Origin: an alpha proteobacterium SCGC AAA536-G10
GTDB lineage: Bacteria > Pseudomonadota > Alphaproteobacteria > Puniceispirillales > Marisalimonadaceae
DNA: 64,000 bases
Direction of reading: 5' to 3'
Assembly: GCA_000384615.1 (NCBI GenBank)
Contig: ARQU01000003.1
Span: 1-64,000 of the forward strand
Shown here: positions 18,888-28,133 of the stretch, piece by piece
Position numbering within the stretch: the stretch's first letter is position 1
Layout: every line of letters starts with the position of its first letter
Translations under genes and position numbers: made by a program
The notes under the pieces: generated by a model
The model's input: the letters and a program-made list of their open reading frames with translations, nothing else
Told to the model about the DNA's origin: nothing
Database searches by the model: none

Positions 18888-20222
18888 ATGGAAAATAATA
18901 CTAACAATCCCATATATTCTGTAGGTGAATTTTCTCACGTTATTAAAAAATTAGTAGAAACAAACTTTAGTTATGTTCGTATTAGAGGCGAAATATCACG
19001 TCCCTCATTTCCTGGATCTGGTCACGTCTACTTTACTCTAAAAGATAGTGATGGAACTATTGCAGCAATAATCTGGAAATATACGATTCCAAGACTATCA
19101 ATTAGACCTGAAGAAGGTATGGAAGTTATTTGTACTGGCAAAATCACAACTTTCGCAGGACAATCAAAATATCAAATTATTGTAGATAATATGGAAGTTG
19201 CAGGTGAGGGCGCACTTCTTAAAATGTTTGAAGATAGAAGGAAAAAACTGCTTGCAGAAGGATTGTTTAAACAAGAACATAAAAAACCAATACCTTACCT
19301 TCCTCAAATAATAGGTGTTATAACCAGTCCTTCAGGGGCTGTTATAAAAGATATTTTACATAGATTATCAGATCGTTTTCCATCGCACGTCTATTTGTGG
19401 CCTGTAGCCGTTCAGGGTCAAGGATCTGCCGAACAGATAGCTAATGCTATAGAAACGTTCAATGAATTTACAGACCAAACAAATATCAAGAAACCAGATC
19501 TACTTATTGTTGCTCGAGGTGGAGGTAGTTTAGAAGATTTATGGTCATTTAATGAGGAAATAGTTGTTAGAGCAGTTTTTAATAGTTCAATACCTGTCAT
19601 CTCTGCTGTAGGACATGAAACAGATACAACATTAATTGATTTTGTCTCTGACTTAAGAGCACCAACCCCAACTGGTGCAGCAGAAAAGTCAGTGCCGGTA
19701 AGAGATGATTTAATAGCTAGAATTGGCGAACTAAACTTAAGACTTAAAACTTCATTTTCTAATAAATTAAATAATAATAAAGACCGACTTAATAATCTTA
19801 TTAGACTTTTGGGAAAACCTGATCAGATATTTGATAATAAAAATCAAAAATTAGATTTTATTTACAAAGATATTGAAAATTTATTTAAGAATATTTTTAT
19901 TGAACAAAAAAACAAAATTACTCAATTCACTCAAAGACTAACACCTCCAAAAGAATTAATAAGTAATTTGGACTCAAAACAACAACTGTTAGATACAAAA
20001 TTTAAAAATTATTTAGAAAATATCTTAACAATCAAAGAAACAAAATTGAATTCATTAGGCCAGTTATTAGAAGCATCAAGCTTTAATAGGGTGCTTGATA
20101 GAGGTTTTTCACTTGTAATAGACAATGATGGGAAGCTGATAAAACTAAGTAGTGATGCTCCTGAAAATGCAAAAGTTAAGATAAAGTTTTCAGATGAAGT
20201 TAGATCTGCACAATTAGATTAA
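18888..20222 (+). CDS. xseA: Exodeoxyribonuclease VII large subunit
   Basis: This 444-residue protein has an N-terminal OB fold (about 1-105, with YVRIRGEISRPSFPGSGHVY). The catalytic domain has GVITSPSGAVIKDILHRL, the LLIVARGGGSLEDLWSFNEE block and the SAVGHETDTTLIDFVSDLRAPTP region around the active site. A long coiled-coil follows (about 270-395). With XseB it degrades single-stranded DNA to oligonucleotides. xseB is not in the window. Confidence 0.96.
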   Translation: MENNTNNPIYSVGEFSHVIKKLVETNFSYVRIRGEISRPSFPGSGHVYFTLKDSDGTIAAIIWKYTIPRLSIRPEEGMEVICTGKITTFAGQSKYQIIVDNMEVAGEGALLKMFEDRRKKLLAEGLFKQEHKKPIPYLPQIIGVITSPSGAVIKDILHRLSDRFPSHVYLWPVAVQGQGSAEQIANAIETFNEFTDQTNIKKPDLLIVARGGGSLEDLWSFNEEIVVRAVFNSSIPVISAVGHETDTTLIDFVSDLRAPTPTGAAEKSVPVRDDLIARIGELNLRLKTSFSNKLNNNKDRLNNLIRLLGKPDQIFDNKNQKLDFIYKDIENLFKNIFIEQKNKITQFTQRLTPPKELISNLDSKQQLLDTKFKNYLENILTIKETKLNSLGQLLEASSFNRVLDRGFSLVIDNDGKLIKLSSDAPENAKVKIKFSDEVRSAQLD

Positions 20223-20275
20223 TTAATGGTATATTTTTGATTGTATAAAATAATTGTTTAAGAAAACATGCAGAT

Positions 20276-20848
20276 ATGAATGTTAAAAAAATAAAAAATT
20301 TCTTTTTATTTCTTTTTTTTATTTTAATTCTGCAAAATCTTTCATTAGCGGAAGAGCAAAAAAATCTAATTATTTCTCAGTCAAATTCATATTCTAATAA
20401 AAATAGTACATTTATTTCCTTTGAAGATTTTAAACAAGAGTTTACATACACAAATTCTATAGGTGATTATTTTAGATCTATTCAAAGAGTCAAAATAAAA
20501 TATTCAAGTGAAAATCTAATTAATAAAAATTCAGGTTTGTATGACGAAGTAGACGATTTAAAAAAACAAGAAATTTTAGACCTTATAAAACTATTAATTA
20601 TAGAAGCTTGGAATAAAACAAATTTCAAAATAAATAAATTTTATTTTACTTTAAGTCAGTTAATAAAATTAACTAATGAACTAAAATACTCAGCTATTAT
20701 TGAATTGGCTCTTGTAGAAGAGCAAAGAAAACTGTTGCTTCAATCTGTTGGGAGGCAAATCAATAAAGATGAATCATATTTTAGGCATCTCATTAATCAT
20801 GCAAGATACGAAGTTTTTAAATCTTCTTTACATTTTGCCCAAAATTAA
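20276..20848 (+). CDS. Exported protein of unknown function
   Basis: I do not recognise this 190-residue protein. Residues 1-25 form a clear signal peptide (Lys-rich, then Phe/Leu-rich, ending LSLAEE). The mature part is polar, rich in Asn, Lys and Ile, and predicted mainly helical after residue 80. It has no Cys, no repeats and no obvious catalytic motif. A second in-frame ATG eight bases earlier (20268) is out of frame with it, so 20276 is the preferred start. The gene lies 53 bases after xseA and ends 4 bases from the stop of the convergent autotransporter protease. Periplasmic location is inferred only from the signal peptide. Confidence 0.7.
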   Translation: MNVKKIKNFFLFLFFILILQNLSLAEEQKNLIISQSNSYSNKNSTFISFEDFKQEFTYTNSIGDYFRSIQRVKIKYSSENLINKNSGLYDEVDDLKKQEILDLIKLLIIEAWNKTNFKINKFYFTLSQLIKLTNELKYSAIIELALVEEQRKLLLQSVGRQINKDESYFRHLINHARYEVFKSSLHFAQN

Positions 20849-20852
20849 ATTT

Positions 20853-23800
20853 TTAAAAATTAAATTTTATATAAGCTGAAGCAGAATTTACAATCTCTTG
20901 AGATTTAATGTGTTGATAATCTTTTGAAGAAGATAACAAAAACAAGAAATCTCCGAATTTAGATAATTTAGTTTTATAACCAACACTTAAGTCTATTTGA
21001 CGTCCAGAAGGCTCGAGTTTAAAAGAGGTTTTCTCAAAATTTAGATCCCCATTTGTTTCATATAATTTTGGAATCAAAATAGAAGCGTTCCCTGATTCAA
21101 TTCTTAAAGGTTGGTAGATACCGAAATGAATACTTTTTCTATTAGTTAAAGATTTTGAAACCTCTAATGCAAACATTGAAGATTTTAGATCGCTGATATT
21201 CTCTAACAAACCAACTCTGTCTACACCAAAATTAGTGGATCCTAAGGTGAACATAGAATTATAAGACCAATTGCTATGAAGCCAACCAAAAGAACTTGAT
21301 CCAATATAATTAGTGTTAGCAAAAGATTTTTCAGCAAAAGCACCCGATATTGATGTTTCTAAAAAACCGTCCATTTCGTGAGTGGTTCCTAAAAAGAAGG
21401 AAGTGTTAGAATTTTCAGAATCTTTTGAATAAGATATAAATAAACCATTAGTTTCTAACGCATAATCTTTCGTTTTTCCGTCAAATAAACCAAATATTAA
21501 TATTCCTTCATCCAAATTAATTATATTCCCAGCTGACAAACCCTGTTCGGAAGCGTTCATAAAAGGAATGCTAAATGGATTATCACTATCAATTCCACCT
21601 ATCGTGTCATCATTACGTTCTATAAAAGACATAGAATTTTGTATATTAATGTTATTTCCAACAAAGGCAGTGTTTTCTTTTGATATTGGTAAAAATGTTA
21701 ATAGATTGTCTTTAGTTACTGAAGGTTCCTTAATAGTAACAAACCCAAAACCATCATCATTTATTTTTTTACGAAAATGAGAATTAGAAATTTTAGTTGC
21801 AAAATTATTATTTTGACTTTTACTAGGTTTATAATGTCTAATTAATATCCCCATATTAAAAGCAAATCCACCATTTAGTGAATCATAAAAGTAAGCAGTT
21901 TTACCATTCAATCCATTACCTATTGCGTCACCAAAGGCTGGCCCAAGTCGGATGTTTGAGGATGAAATGTTAAACCTTCTTGCAGTATTAATATCGCCAT
22001 ACCTAGTGTTTAAAGAACTAGTTCCAGAAGATGGTACAATTATACTTGAAGTTTGAATGGGACCTAATGCTGTAGCTAAATCTAATAAACCATGACCAAA
22101 CTCAGCGTTATAACCGTGAGTAATTCCATTAATAAATGAAGTTGTTCCTGTGGCAGTAAAAAAATCGTTATTTGCTGATGCGAGCATTCTGTCAACAAGT
22201 TGAGCAGGTGTGTGATTTGGAAATGCTTCGGATAGTAAAGCAACTGCTCCAGAAACTATTGGCGCTGCCATAGAAGAACCAGTATACGTAGAATATTCAT
22301 TATTTGTAGATGTGTTAGCATCTCCTGTAGACGACCAAATATCTGTACCATCTGCAAAAATACAGAATTCTGCAGCTACTCCACATTGATTACCTACCCT
22401 TTTCATAGAGCTAGAAGATATTGTCCCGCCAACTAAGTTCAAATTTCCAACAGTTAGCCAAGCGTCAGCTAGTTCAGTGGCAACGACGGGCAAACCTGGT
22501 TGTAATGAAGCATTAGCAGAATTATAATCGTTACCGTTTGCAAACACAACTACACCAGTATTTTGAAAGTTTTGATAAGCAGTTATCATGTCTGCCCATT
22601 TACTTGTACTTCCACCTAACACTCCAGTTAAAGAAGCTGAATCAGAAGTAGAATTATTATTTTGGTAGGTTACTAATTCATCTATAGTTGTGCAGCCTGA
22701 ACCAGTTTGGCAAGTTCCCCAACCCCAGCTATTATTTTGAGCAATGGCACTTTTATTTTTTGCTGTTGTAATTGCTGCATTTAACCTATCTTGGGAGTTT
22801 GTATATACAGAAGTGTCAGCGAAATCAGAAAGGTGTAAGCTCGCATTATATGCGACACCCATCATGCCGTAATCTCTATCATCTCCAAATGTTCCAGACA
22901 AAAAATTTGAATTATTGCTGTTATAATCACCTGCAATAGTTCCTGCAACATGAATTCCATGCCAACTTGTACCATCACTTCCAGCAGTTAAAGTACCATC
23001 GTTGGTAATTTTAGATGCTGCAACTTTATCAGCAAATTCTTTATGTGTTCCAAGGTGATAATCCGTGTCATATACAGCTATTGTCTTTCCAGATCCACTT
23101 AATCCTCTTGCAAATGCATTATTTATACCGACAAGGGTATACGGATTAATCGTTGATGCACCTGTCCCTTGACCAGACCAATTACCTCCACCATAGATTG
23201 AATTATCATACTCTTTTCTAGCTTTCCAAGTGGTATCTAAATTTGCATCATATGAAAAAGTCGTTGATTCATCAAGAAAAGTTGATGAGCCACCCCCACT
23301 TGAAGACCCTCCACCGCCACCGCCGCCGAGTGCACCAAGCCCTGCGATACCAGCTATAACTGGCATATTGGATGAAGAGGCTTCTTTAGTATCTATGTCA
23401 TCATTTTTATCTACTTCTGCAACATCAGTTTTTTTTGGTTTTTCCTTATATACTAAAGTTAAACCTTGAGAAGCTACAACTTGCAGAATTATATTTTTTT
23501 TGATTTTAAAAATTGTTTTTTTATCTTTACCTAATTTTTTGGATAGTCTGATAAGAACCTGTCCTTTTATTTTATCTGTACTCGATTTTGGTAAAAGATT
23601 ATCAAATTGATCTAAATTATTAGCATCTAGATTTTTATCTTTTTCGTCTGAAATATTTTTTAAAAAATTATTAACTTTTTTTTCATCTAGATAATTTTTT
23701 AAAATAATTTGAATTGAATTTTTGAAATCTGTCAAATTTTGTAAATTCAAAGAACTTATGTCTGATTTAAAAATCTGGTTTTTGGTTGATTGATCCAATG

Positions 23801-23960
23801 TAGAAGACTTAGATGAAAACATTAAGCTAAAGAAATTACTAATTGGATCTTTAGCAAATGAAATTGTCGGCTGAAATATAAATATTGAAACCAATGCAAG
23901 GCTAGTAGCCATTTTAATTTTATATGTCAGATTCAAAATAAGTTTCCTAAAATAGACCAA
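20853..23960 (-). CDS. Subtilisin-like (S8) autotransporter serine protease
   Basis: This 1035-residue protein starts with a signal peptide that probably ends at SFA (residues 34-36). A basic helical pro-region (about 40-175) follows, then a linker with a run of seven Gly (212-218), and an S8 peptidase domain (about 275-630). The catalytic residues are visible: Asp298 in AVYDTD, His334 in WHGIHVAGT, oxyanion Asn477 in FANGND and Ser563 in GSSMAAPIVSGA. The last ~350 residues look like an outer-membrane beta-barrel, ending in the aromatic-rich AYIKFNF with a C-terminal Phe. A surface-exposed or released protease is the natural reading. It is by far the largest accessory gene here and stands alone, convergent with a small exported protein. 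Confidence 0.9.
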   Translation of the reverse strand: MVYFRKLILNLTYKIKMATSLALVSIFIFQPTISFAKDPISNFFSLMFSSKSSTLDQSTKNQIFKSDISSLNLQNLTDFKNSIQIILKNYLDEKKVNNFLKNISDEKDKNLDANNLDQFDNLLPKSSTDKIKGQVLIRLSKKLGKDKKTIFKIKKNIILQVVASQGLTLVYKEKPKKTDVAEVDKNDDIDTKEASSSNMPVIAGIAGLGALGGGGGGGSSSGGGSSTFLDESTTFSYDANLDTTWKARKEYDNSIYGGGNWSGQGTGASTINPYTLVGINNAFARGLSGSGKTIAVYDTDYHLGTHKEFADKVAASKITNDGTLTAGSDGTSWHGIHVAGTIAGDYNSNNSNFLSGTFGDDRDYGMMGVAYNASLHLSDFADTSVYTNSQDRLNAAITTAKNKSAIAQNNSWGWGTCQTGSGCTTIDELVTYQNNNSTSDSASLTGVLGGSTSKWADMITAYQNFQNTGVVVFANGNDYNSANASLQPGLPVVATELADAWLTVGNLNLVGGTISSSSMKRVGNQCGVAAEFCIFADGTDIWSSTGDANTSTNNEYSTYTGSSMAAPIVSGAVALLSEAFPNHTPAQLVDRMLASANNDFFTATGTTSFINGITHGYNAEFGHGLLDLATALGPIQTSSIIVPSSGTSSLNTRYGDINTARRFNISSSNIRLGPAFGDAIGNGLNGKTAYFYDSLNGGFAFNMGILIRHYKPSKSQNNNFATKISNSHFRKKINDDGFGFVTIKEPSVTKDNLLTFLPISKENTAFVGNNINIQNSMSFIERNDDTIGGIDSDNPFSIPFMNASEQGLSAGNIINLDEGILIFGLFDGKTKDYALETNGLFISYSKDSENSNTSFFLGTTHEMDGFLETSISGAFAEKSFANTNYIGSSSFGWLHSNWSYNSMFTLGSTNFGVDRVGLLENISDLKSSMFALEVSKSLTNRKSIHFGIYQPLRIESGNASILIPKLYETNGDLNFEKTSFKLEPSGRQIDLSVGYKTKLSKFGDFLFLLSSSKDYQHIKSQEIVNSASAYIKFNF

Positions 23961-24086
23961 TAAAATTATTCAGCGCCCAAATTAATGAACATGTAAAGTA
24001 TATTTTTCAAAATAAGATTTTTATTTGTTAAATCAATGAATTAAATTTACTCAAACTAACTTTAAGTAAGAAAGACTTATGCTTCT

Positions 24087-24986
24087 TTATGTATGATTCG
24101 TTTTACCCCAACGTCTATGAGCCCAAAGCCATTGTTCTGGTTTATCAATTATCCATTCTTCTATTCTAGACGAGATTAATCTAGTTATCTCATAGACAGC
24201 TTTATCTTTTTCTAAATTTTTTGGAATTTTTAGTTCTTTCTCTACGCTCATCTTAAATTTTATTCCTTTAAAACGTTCAACTCTGACCATATAAATTGGG
24301 ACATCCCACTTTAAAGCCATAACTGCTGCAGCTTGCGGTGTTGGTGTTTCTATTCCAAAAAAAGGAACCTTTATTCCCTCTCTTAAAAGTTGATCACCAG
24401 TAAGCCCAACGACTTCACCACTTTTAAGTTTCCCCGCCATTCCAATGGCTGCAAGGCGACCCTTTTTATAAAAATCAGCATTGGCATCTTTATTTCTATG
24501 AATTTGTATTTTATTCAATATCCAATTATTGATTGGTCTAAAAACGTATCCAGCTCTTCTTCCTGCCAGGTCACCAACTCTTAAAAGAAATTCCCAATTG
24601 CCCATATGAGCGCCCACTAAAATGGCAGGACCTTCTTTTATTTTATCTAGACCTTCTGTTTCTAACTTACCTAACTTTATCAATTTATTTACATGTGGCA
24701 TTTCTCCAATAGTTTGCCCAAGCATAAACCAATGTTGAGATGCAAGTTTATTTATCTCTTTTTGTGGTTTTTTAGGAAATGCAATCTGCATATGTGTTTT
24801 CACACGATTATTATAAGACGTAAGTGGAGCGATTAAGCGTATTAGCGATCCACACAAATAAGATGAAATTTTATAAGGAAGAATTTTGAGTATCAAAAAA
24901 AGGGGAATAGATAGCGCTGCAGCTATTGGATCATGAATATATCTGTCAAAATGTTTTTTGACACGAAAACTTAAAGGATCAGCCAT
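24087..24986 (-). CDS. lpxL: Lipid A biosynthesis lauroyl/myristoyl acyltransferase (LpxL/HtrB-like)
   Basis: This 299-residue protein has one N-terminal hydrophobic segment and the family's HX4E active-site motif: His127 to Glu132 in GAHMGNWEF. It also has the later GDQLLREG and PTPQAAAVMAL blocks. It transfers a secondary acyl chain onto Kdo-lipid A at the inner membrane. It overlaps lpxK by 8 bases and is the last gene of a minus-strand lipid A operon (DUF374-waaA-lpxK-lpxL). Whether it is LpxL- or LpxM-like in chain specificity is not decided by sequence. Confidence 0.9.
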   Translation of the reverse strand: MADPLSFRVKKHFDRYIHDPIAAALSIPLFLILKILPYKISSYLCGSLIRLIAPLTSYNNRVKTHMQIAFPKKPQKEINKLASQHWFMLGQTIGEMPHVNKLIKLGKLETEGLDKIKEGPAILVGAHMGNWEFLLRVGDLAGRRAGYVFRPINNWILNKIQIHRNKDANADFYKKGRLAAIGMAGKLKSGEVVGLTGDQLLREGIKVPFFGIETPTPQAAAVMALKWDVPIYMVRVERFKGIKFKMSVEKELKIPKNLEKDKAVYEITRLISSRIEEWIIDKPEQWLWAHRRWGKTNHT

Positions 24987-25968
24987 TTAGTTTTTCCTGT
25001 AAAAAAGACTTCAAGAAAGATTTATCTTTGATGTCTAATTTCATCTCTATTGGTAGAAAATTAATAATGTTTTTATTACAATTTATTTTCACATAATCTT
25101 TTTCTGTGGTAATAAGTTTTAAATTTTGGCTATTTGCTTCTAATATTAATTTATCTATATCCTCATTTTTATATTCATAATGGTCAGGATATGTTTTTGT
25201 AGACGTAACATTGAAACCATTTTCTTTTAGTGTTTCATAAAATTTATTTGCATTTGCCAGTCCACAAAATGCTAATAATTTTTCATTTTTAATTTCCGGT
25301 GATTTCATTATTCTAACTTTAGAATTAAAAATAGTTTTATTATAGATGTTGTTAAAATTAAAATCTTTATTATTATTCCCAGTAAATACAATGGCATTAA
25401 TTCTCATAAGACCTTGACTTGCCGGCTCTCTTAAGGGACCTGCGGGAATACAAAACTCATTTCCAAATTTTAAATTCTTATCTACTAATAAAAATTTAAT
25501 ATCTTGTGCTAATTGATAGTTTTGGAGACCATCATCCATTATAATTATATTAAAATTATCTTTATGTTTCTCAATTAATTTAGCCCCAAGAGATCTATCT
25601 TTTGAGACAATTGTTGGGCCAACTTTGTTCAATAATAGTGCCTCATCACCGACATCTTGAAAGTTATGCGTATCTTTAACTTTTATTGGTCCTTTGAGCA
25701 GCCCTCTATATCCTCTAGTTAAAAAAACTGGTTTATATCCTAATTTTTTTAAAAGTTTATAGGTATAAATTGCAAATGGAGTTTTTCCTGTTCCACCAAT
25801 AGTAAGGTTTCCAATGCAAATAACTTTTAACTTTGATTTATATTTTTTTTTATATTTTTTTTTAAATAATGAAATTACAATCCATATTAATGATAACGGG
25901 AAAAATAGAAAGCTTAGAATTTTTGAAGATAAATTATTTTGATACCAAAATTTTGGTGCTATAATCAT
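24979..25968 (-). CDS. lpxK: Tetraacyldisaccharide 4'-kinase
   Basis: This 329-residue membrane-associated kinase has an N-terminal hydrophobic anchor, then the P-loop GNLTIGGTGKTP, which is distinctive for LpxK. The catalytic DDGLQ motif is present in IMDDGLQNYQ. It phosphorylates the 4' position of the lipid A disaccharide. It starts 2 bases after waaA ends and overlaps lpxL by 8 bases, so translation is probably coupled through the operon. Length matches the family. Confidence 0.96.
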   Translation of the reverse strand: MIIAPKFWYQNNLSSKILSFLFFPLSLIWIVISLFKKKYKKKYKSKLKVICIGNLTIGGTGKTPFAIYTYKLLKKLGYKPVFLTRGYRGLLKGPIKVKDTHNFQDVGDEALLLNKVGPTIVSKDRSLGAKLIEKHKDNFNIIIMDDGLQNYQLAQDIKFLLVDKNLKFGNEFCIPAGPLREPASQGLMRINAIVFTGNNNKDFNFNNIYNKTIFNSKVRIMKSPEIKNEKLLAFCGLANANKFYETLKENGFNVTSTKTYPDHYEYKNEDIDKLILEANSQNLKLITTEKDYVKINCNKNIINFLPIEMKLDIKDKSFLKSFLQEKLNG

Positions 25969-25970
25969 GT

Positions 25971-27290
25971 TTAGACAACATTTTCTATACTACTTTGATT
26001 TAATAGTTCAAGTAAATGAATACTTGCTTCGTCAGCACGTTGTTGAGCATAACCAGACGCTATTAAGCTGTTTTTCCCCATATCCTCTAAACGTTCTTTG
26101 TTACTTATCAACTCAAAAACATTATTAAGAAAATTTTCATTCATATTAGGTCCTTTTTCTATTTGTATTGCTCCTCCAGACCAAACAAGATCTTTTATTT
26201 GAGCATCACATTTTTCTGAATGAGGCCCCATTATTACTGGCTTGCCAAATTGAGAAGCTTCCGAAGGACTGTGACCTCCAACGGGAACCATGGATCCTGC
26301 AACATAAACCAAATCTGCCACTTCAATAAGAGAACCCATTTCGCCCATGGTGTCTGATAAGTAAAACTTATCATTTTTTGATGGGTAATCTCCTTTACTT
26401 CTACATTTTATATCAAATCCTGCTGATTTTACTCTATTTTGTATACTTATACTTCGTCTTATTTGACGAGGTGCAATAATTATTAAAACGTTATCTTGGG
26501 AGTTTTTTCTCAATAAATCAGCTAATTTAATCATTAACTCTTCTTCTCCTGGATGAGTAGATGAAGCTAGTATAATTTTCTTTTTTACCAGATTTTTTTT
26601 TAAATTTATTATGTAATTTTGGTTAATAGGTGGTTTTTCAGCAATAGACTTTAAACTAGTTAAACTTTTAACGTTTTTAGCGCCTAATTTTTTGAAAAGC
26701 GCTTCTTGCTTTGGATCTACCGCTAAAACATCTGTTACTTTCCCAAAAATTTTCTTTGCTAAAAAAAAGCCAAATCCAGTCCAGAAACGAGCAGACTTAT
26801 CAGACATTTGAGATGAAGCTAAGATGGTAGGAATTTTAGAGTTTGCTGTTAAATAAATCAAATTAGGCCAAAAATCTGATTCTAGAAAAACTGCCATATT
26901 TGGTTTCCAATGGCCTAAAAATTTAGATACAAAATCAGGGTGATCATAAGGGTGATATTGGTGAATTGCAGGTAAACCTTTTTTTATTTTGTCTTTAATA
27001 AGTTTTGCCGCTGAAAGTGTGTTTGTAGTTAATAAAAAAATTTCTTTTTTGTTAATGCCATAACCATTTTTTCTCATAGAATTAGCTAGTGCTAGAGCCG
27101 CAACTGACTCACCAACGCTTGTGCCATGTAACCATACGAGAGTACCATCTGGTCTATTATTTTTTGAAATTCCAAATCTTTCATTAATTCTATGTATATC
27201 TTCCTTCCCTTTTTTTTGGCGCCTGTCTAAATAGCAAGGTAAAATAAATTTTACTACTCCCCATAAAAAATTGTACGTAGTTAGTGACAT
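25971..27290 (-). CDS. waaA: 3-deoxy-D-manno-octulosonic acid (Kdo) transferase
   Basis: This 439-residue GT30 glycosyltransferase has the N-terminal acceptor-binding motif LHGTSVGES with the catalytic Glu. It carries the FLESDFWPNL block, and the C-terminal half has VGGHSPSEASQFGKPVIMGPH for donor binding. It adds Kdo to lipid IVA at the inner membrane. The gene is slightly longer than E. coli WaaA (425). It lies 28 bases downstream of the DUF374 acyltransferase gene and 2 bases upstream of lpxK. Confidence 0.95.
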   Translation of the reverse strand: MSLTTYNFLWGVVKFILPCYLDRRQKKGKEDIHRINERFGISKNNRPDGTLVWLHGTSVGESVAALALANSMRKNGYGINKKEIFLLTTNTLSAAKLIKDKIKKGLPAIHQYHPYDHPDFVSKFLGHWKPNMAVFLESDFWPNLIYLTANSKIPTILASSQMSDKSARFWTGFGFFLAKKIFGKVTDVLAVDPKQEALFKKLGAKNVKSLTSLKSIAEKPPINQNYIINLKKNLVKKKIILASSTHPGEEELMIKLADLLRKNSQDNVLIIIAPRQIRRSISIQNRVKSAGFDIKCRSKGDYPSKNDKFYLSDTMGEMGSLIEVADLVYVAGSMVPVGGHSPSEASQFGKPVIMGPHSEKCDAQIKDLVWSGGAIQIEKGPNMNENFLNNVFELISNKERLEDMGKNSLIASGYAQQRADEASIHLLELLNQSSIENVV

Positions 27291-27318
27291 CCATTATCCC
27301 ATAAAATTTTAAATTAAT

Positions 27319-27990
27319 TTAGTTAACTCTATTCTCTACTCGCATTGTTAGGCGTTTGATTTCATGTTCAAGATCTTGTCTTACTATTTCTAACTCTGCC
27401 CCATTTAACTCTTTTCTTACATTTATTGGCTTGCCAAAGCTATATATACCTTTTGAGAAAGGGTATGGTATCACAAAACTATCCCATGAATTAATTAGCT
27501 TGAACTTATTAGTAGCCCAAACAAGCGGTATTATTGATGTGTCAGTCATTTGAGCTAATTTAATTATACCCTCTTTTACTTTTTCTTTAGGGCCTTTGGG
27601 CCCATCTGGTGTAATTGCAACACTTTCACCTAATTTTATACATTTGACCATTTTTCTAAAAGCCTGCATTCCCCCTTTTTTCGAAGATCCTAATATGACA
27701 TTCATACCAAGGTGCTTGAATACCACCGAAGTAATCATACCGTCCGAATGACTAGATTGTAGTGCATTAATAATTCTGTTTCTTGGCAAAAGATGTGGTC
27801 CTAAAAATAATCTGTTATGCCAACAACAAAAAATATATTTTTTATCACTGTTAAATATATTTGATTTTTGATTCTCAACTAAATATTCCCATTTTATTGA
27901 ACGCAATATTAAATTTGATATAGAATAAAATAAAAAACCTATAAAATTTTGACCAATATTAGTTTTGCTAAAACGTTTTATAATACGCAT
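27319..27990 (-). CDS. DUF374 / lysophospholipid-acyltransferase-like protein
   Basis: This 223-residue protein belongs to the DUF374 group of the LPLAT superfamily. It has a short N-terminal hydrophobic segment, FCCWHNRLFL carrying the family His, and SSHSDGMITS and ITPDGPKGPKEKVK motifs that are diagnostic. It is found next to waaA-lpxK in many alphaproteobacteria and is assumed to act on lipid A or another envelope lipid, but its reaction has not been assigned here. It is the first gene of the minus-strand lipid A operon and is divergent from the ABC exporter. Confidence 0.85.
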   Translation of the reverse strand: MRIIKRFSKTNIGQNFIGFLFYSISNLILRSIKWEYLVENQKSNIFNSDKKYIFCCWHNRLFLGPHLLPRNRIINALQSSHSDGMITSVVFKHLGMNVILGSSKKGGMQAFRKMVKCIKLGESVAITPDGPKGPKEKVKEGIIKLAQMTDTSIIPLVWATNKFKLINSWDSFVIPYPFSKGIYSFGKPINVRKELNGAELEIVRQDLEHEIKRLTMRVENRVN

Positions 27991-28133
27991 TTATTGATCC
28001 ATAATGTTGATTGATAAAGTAAATAAAACTTAATTTAAAATTACACAAAACAAAATAACTATCTATACATATAATTTATATTATAAGTTATTATTAGGTT
28101 GATATTAAAGCAAATTAATATGAAAAGTATTAA

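Noticed and set aside
23311..23331. GC-rich tract that looks like a repeat element or foreign insertion
   Set aside because: It encodes the poly-Gly linker of the autotransporter in frame, so the composition follows from the protein.
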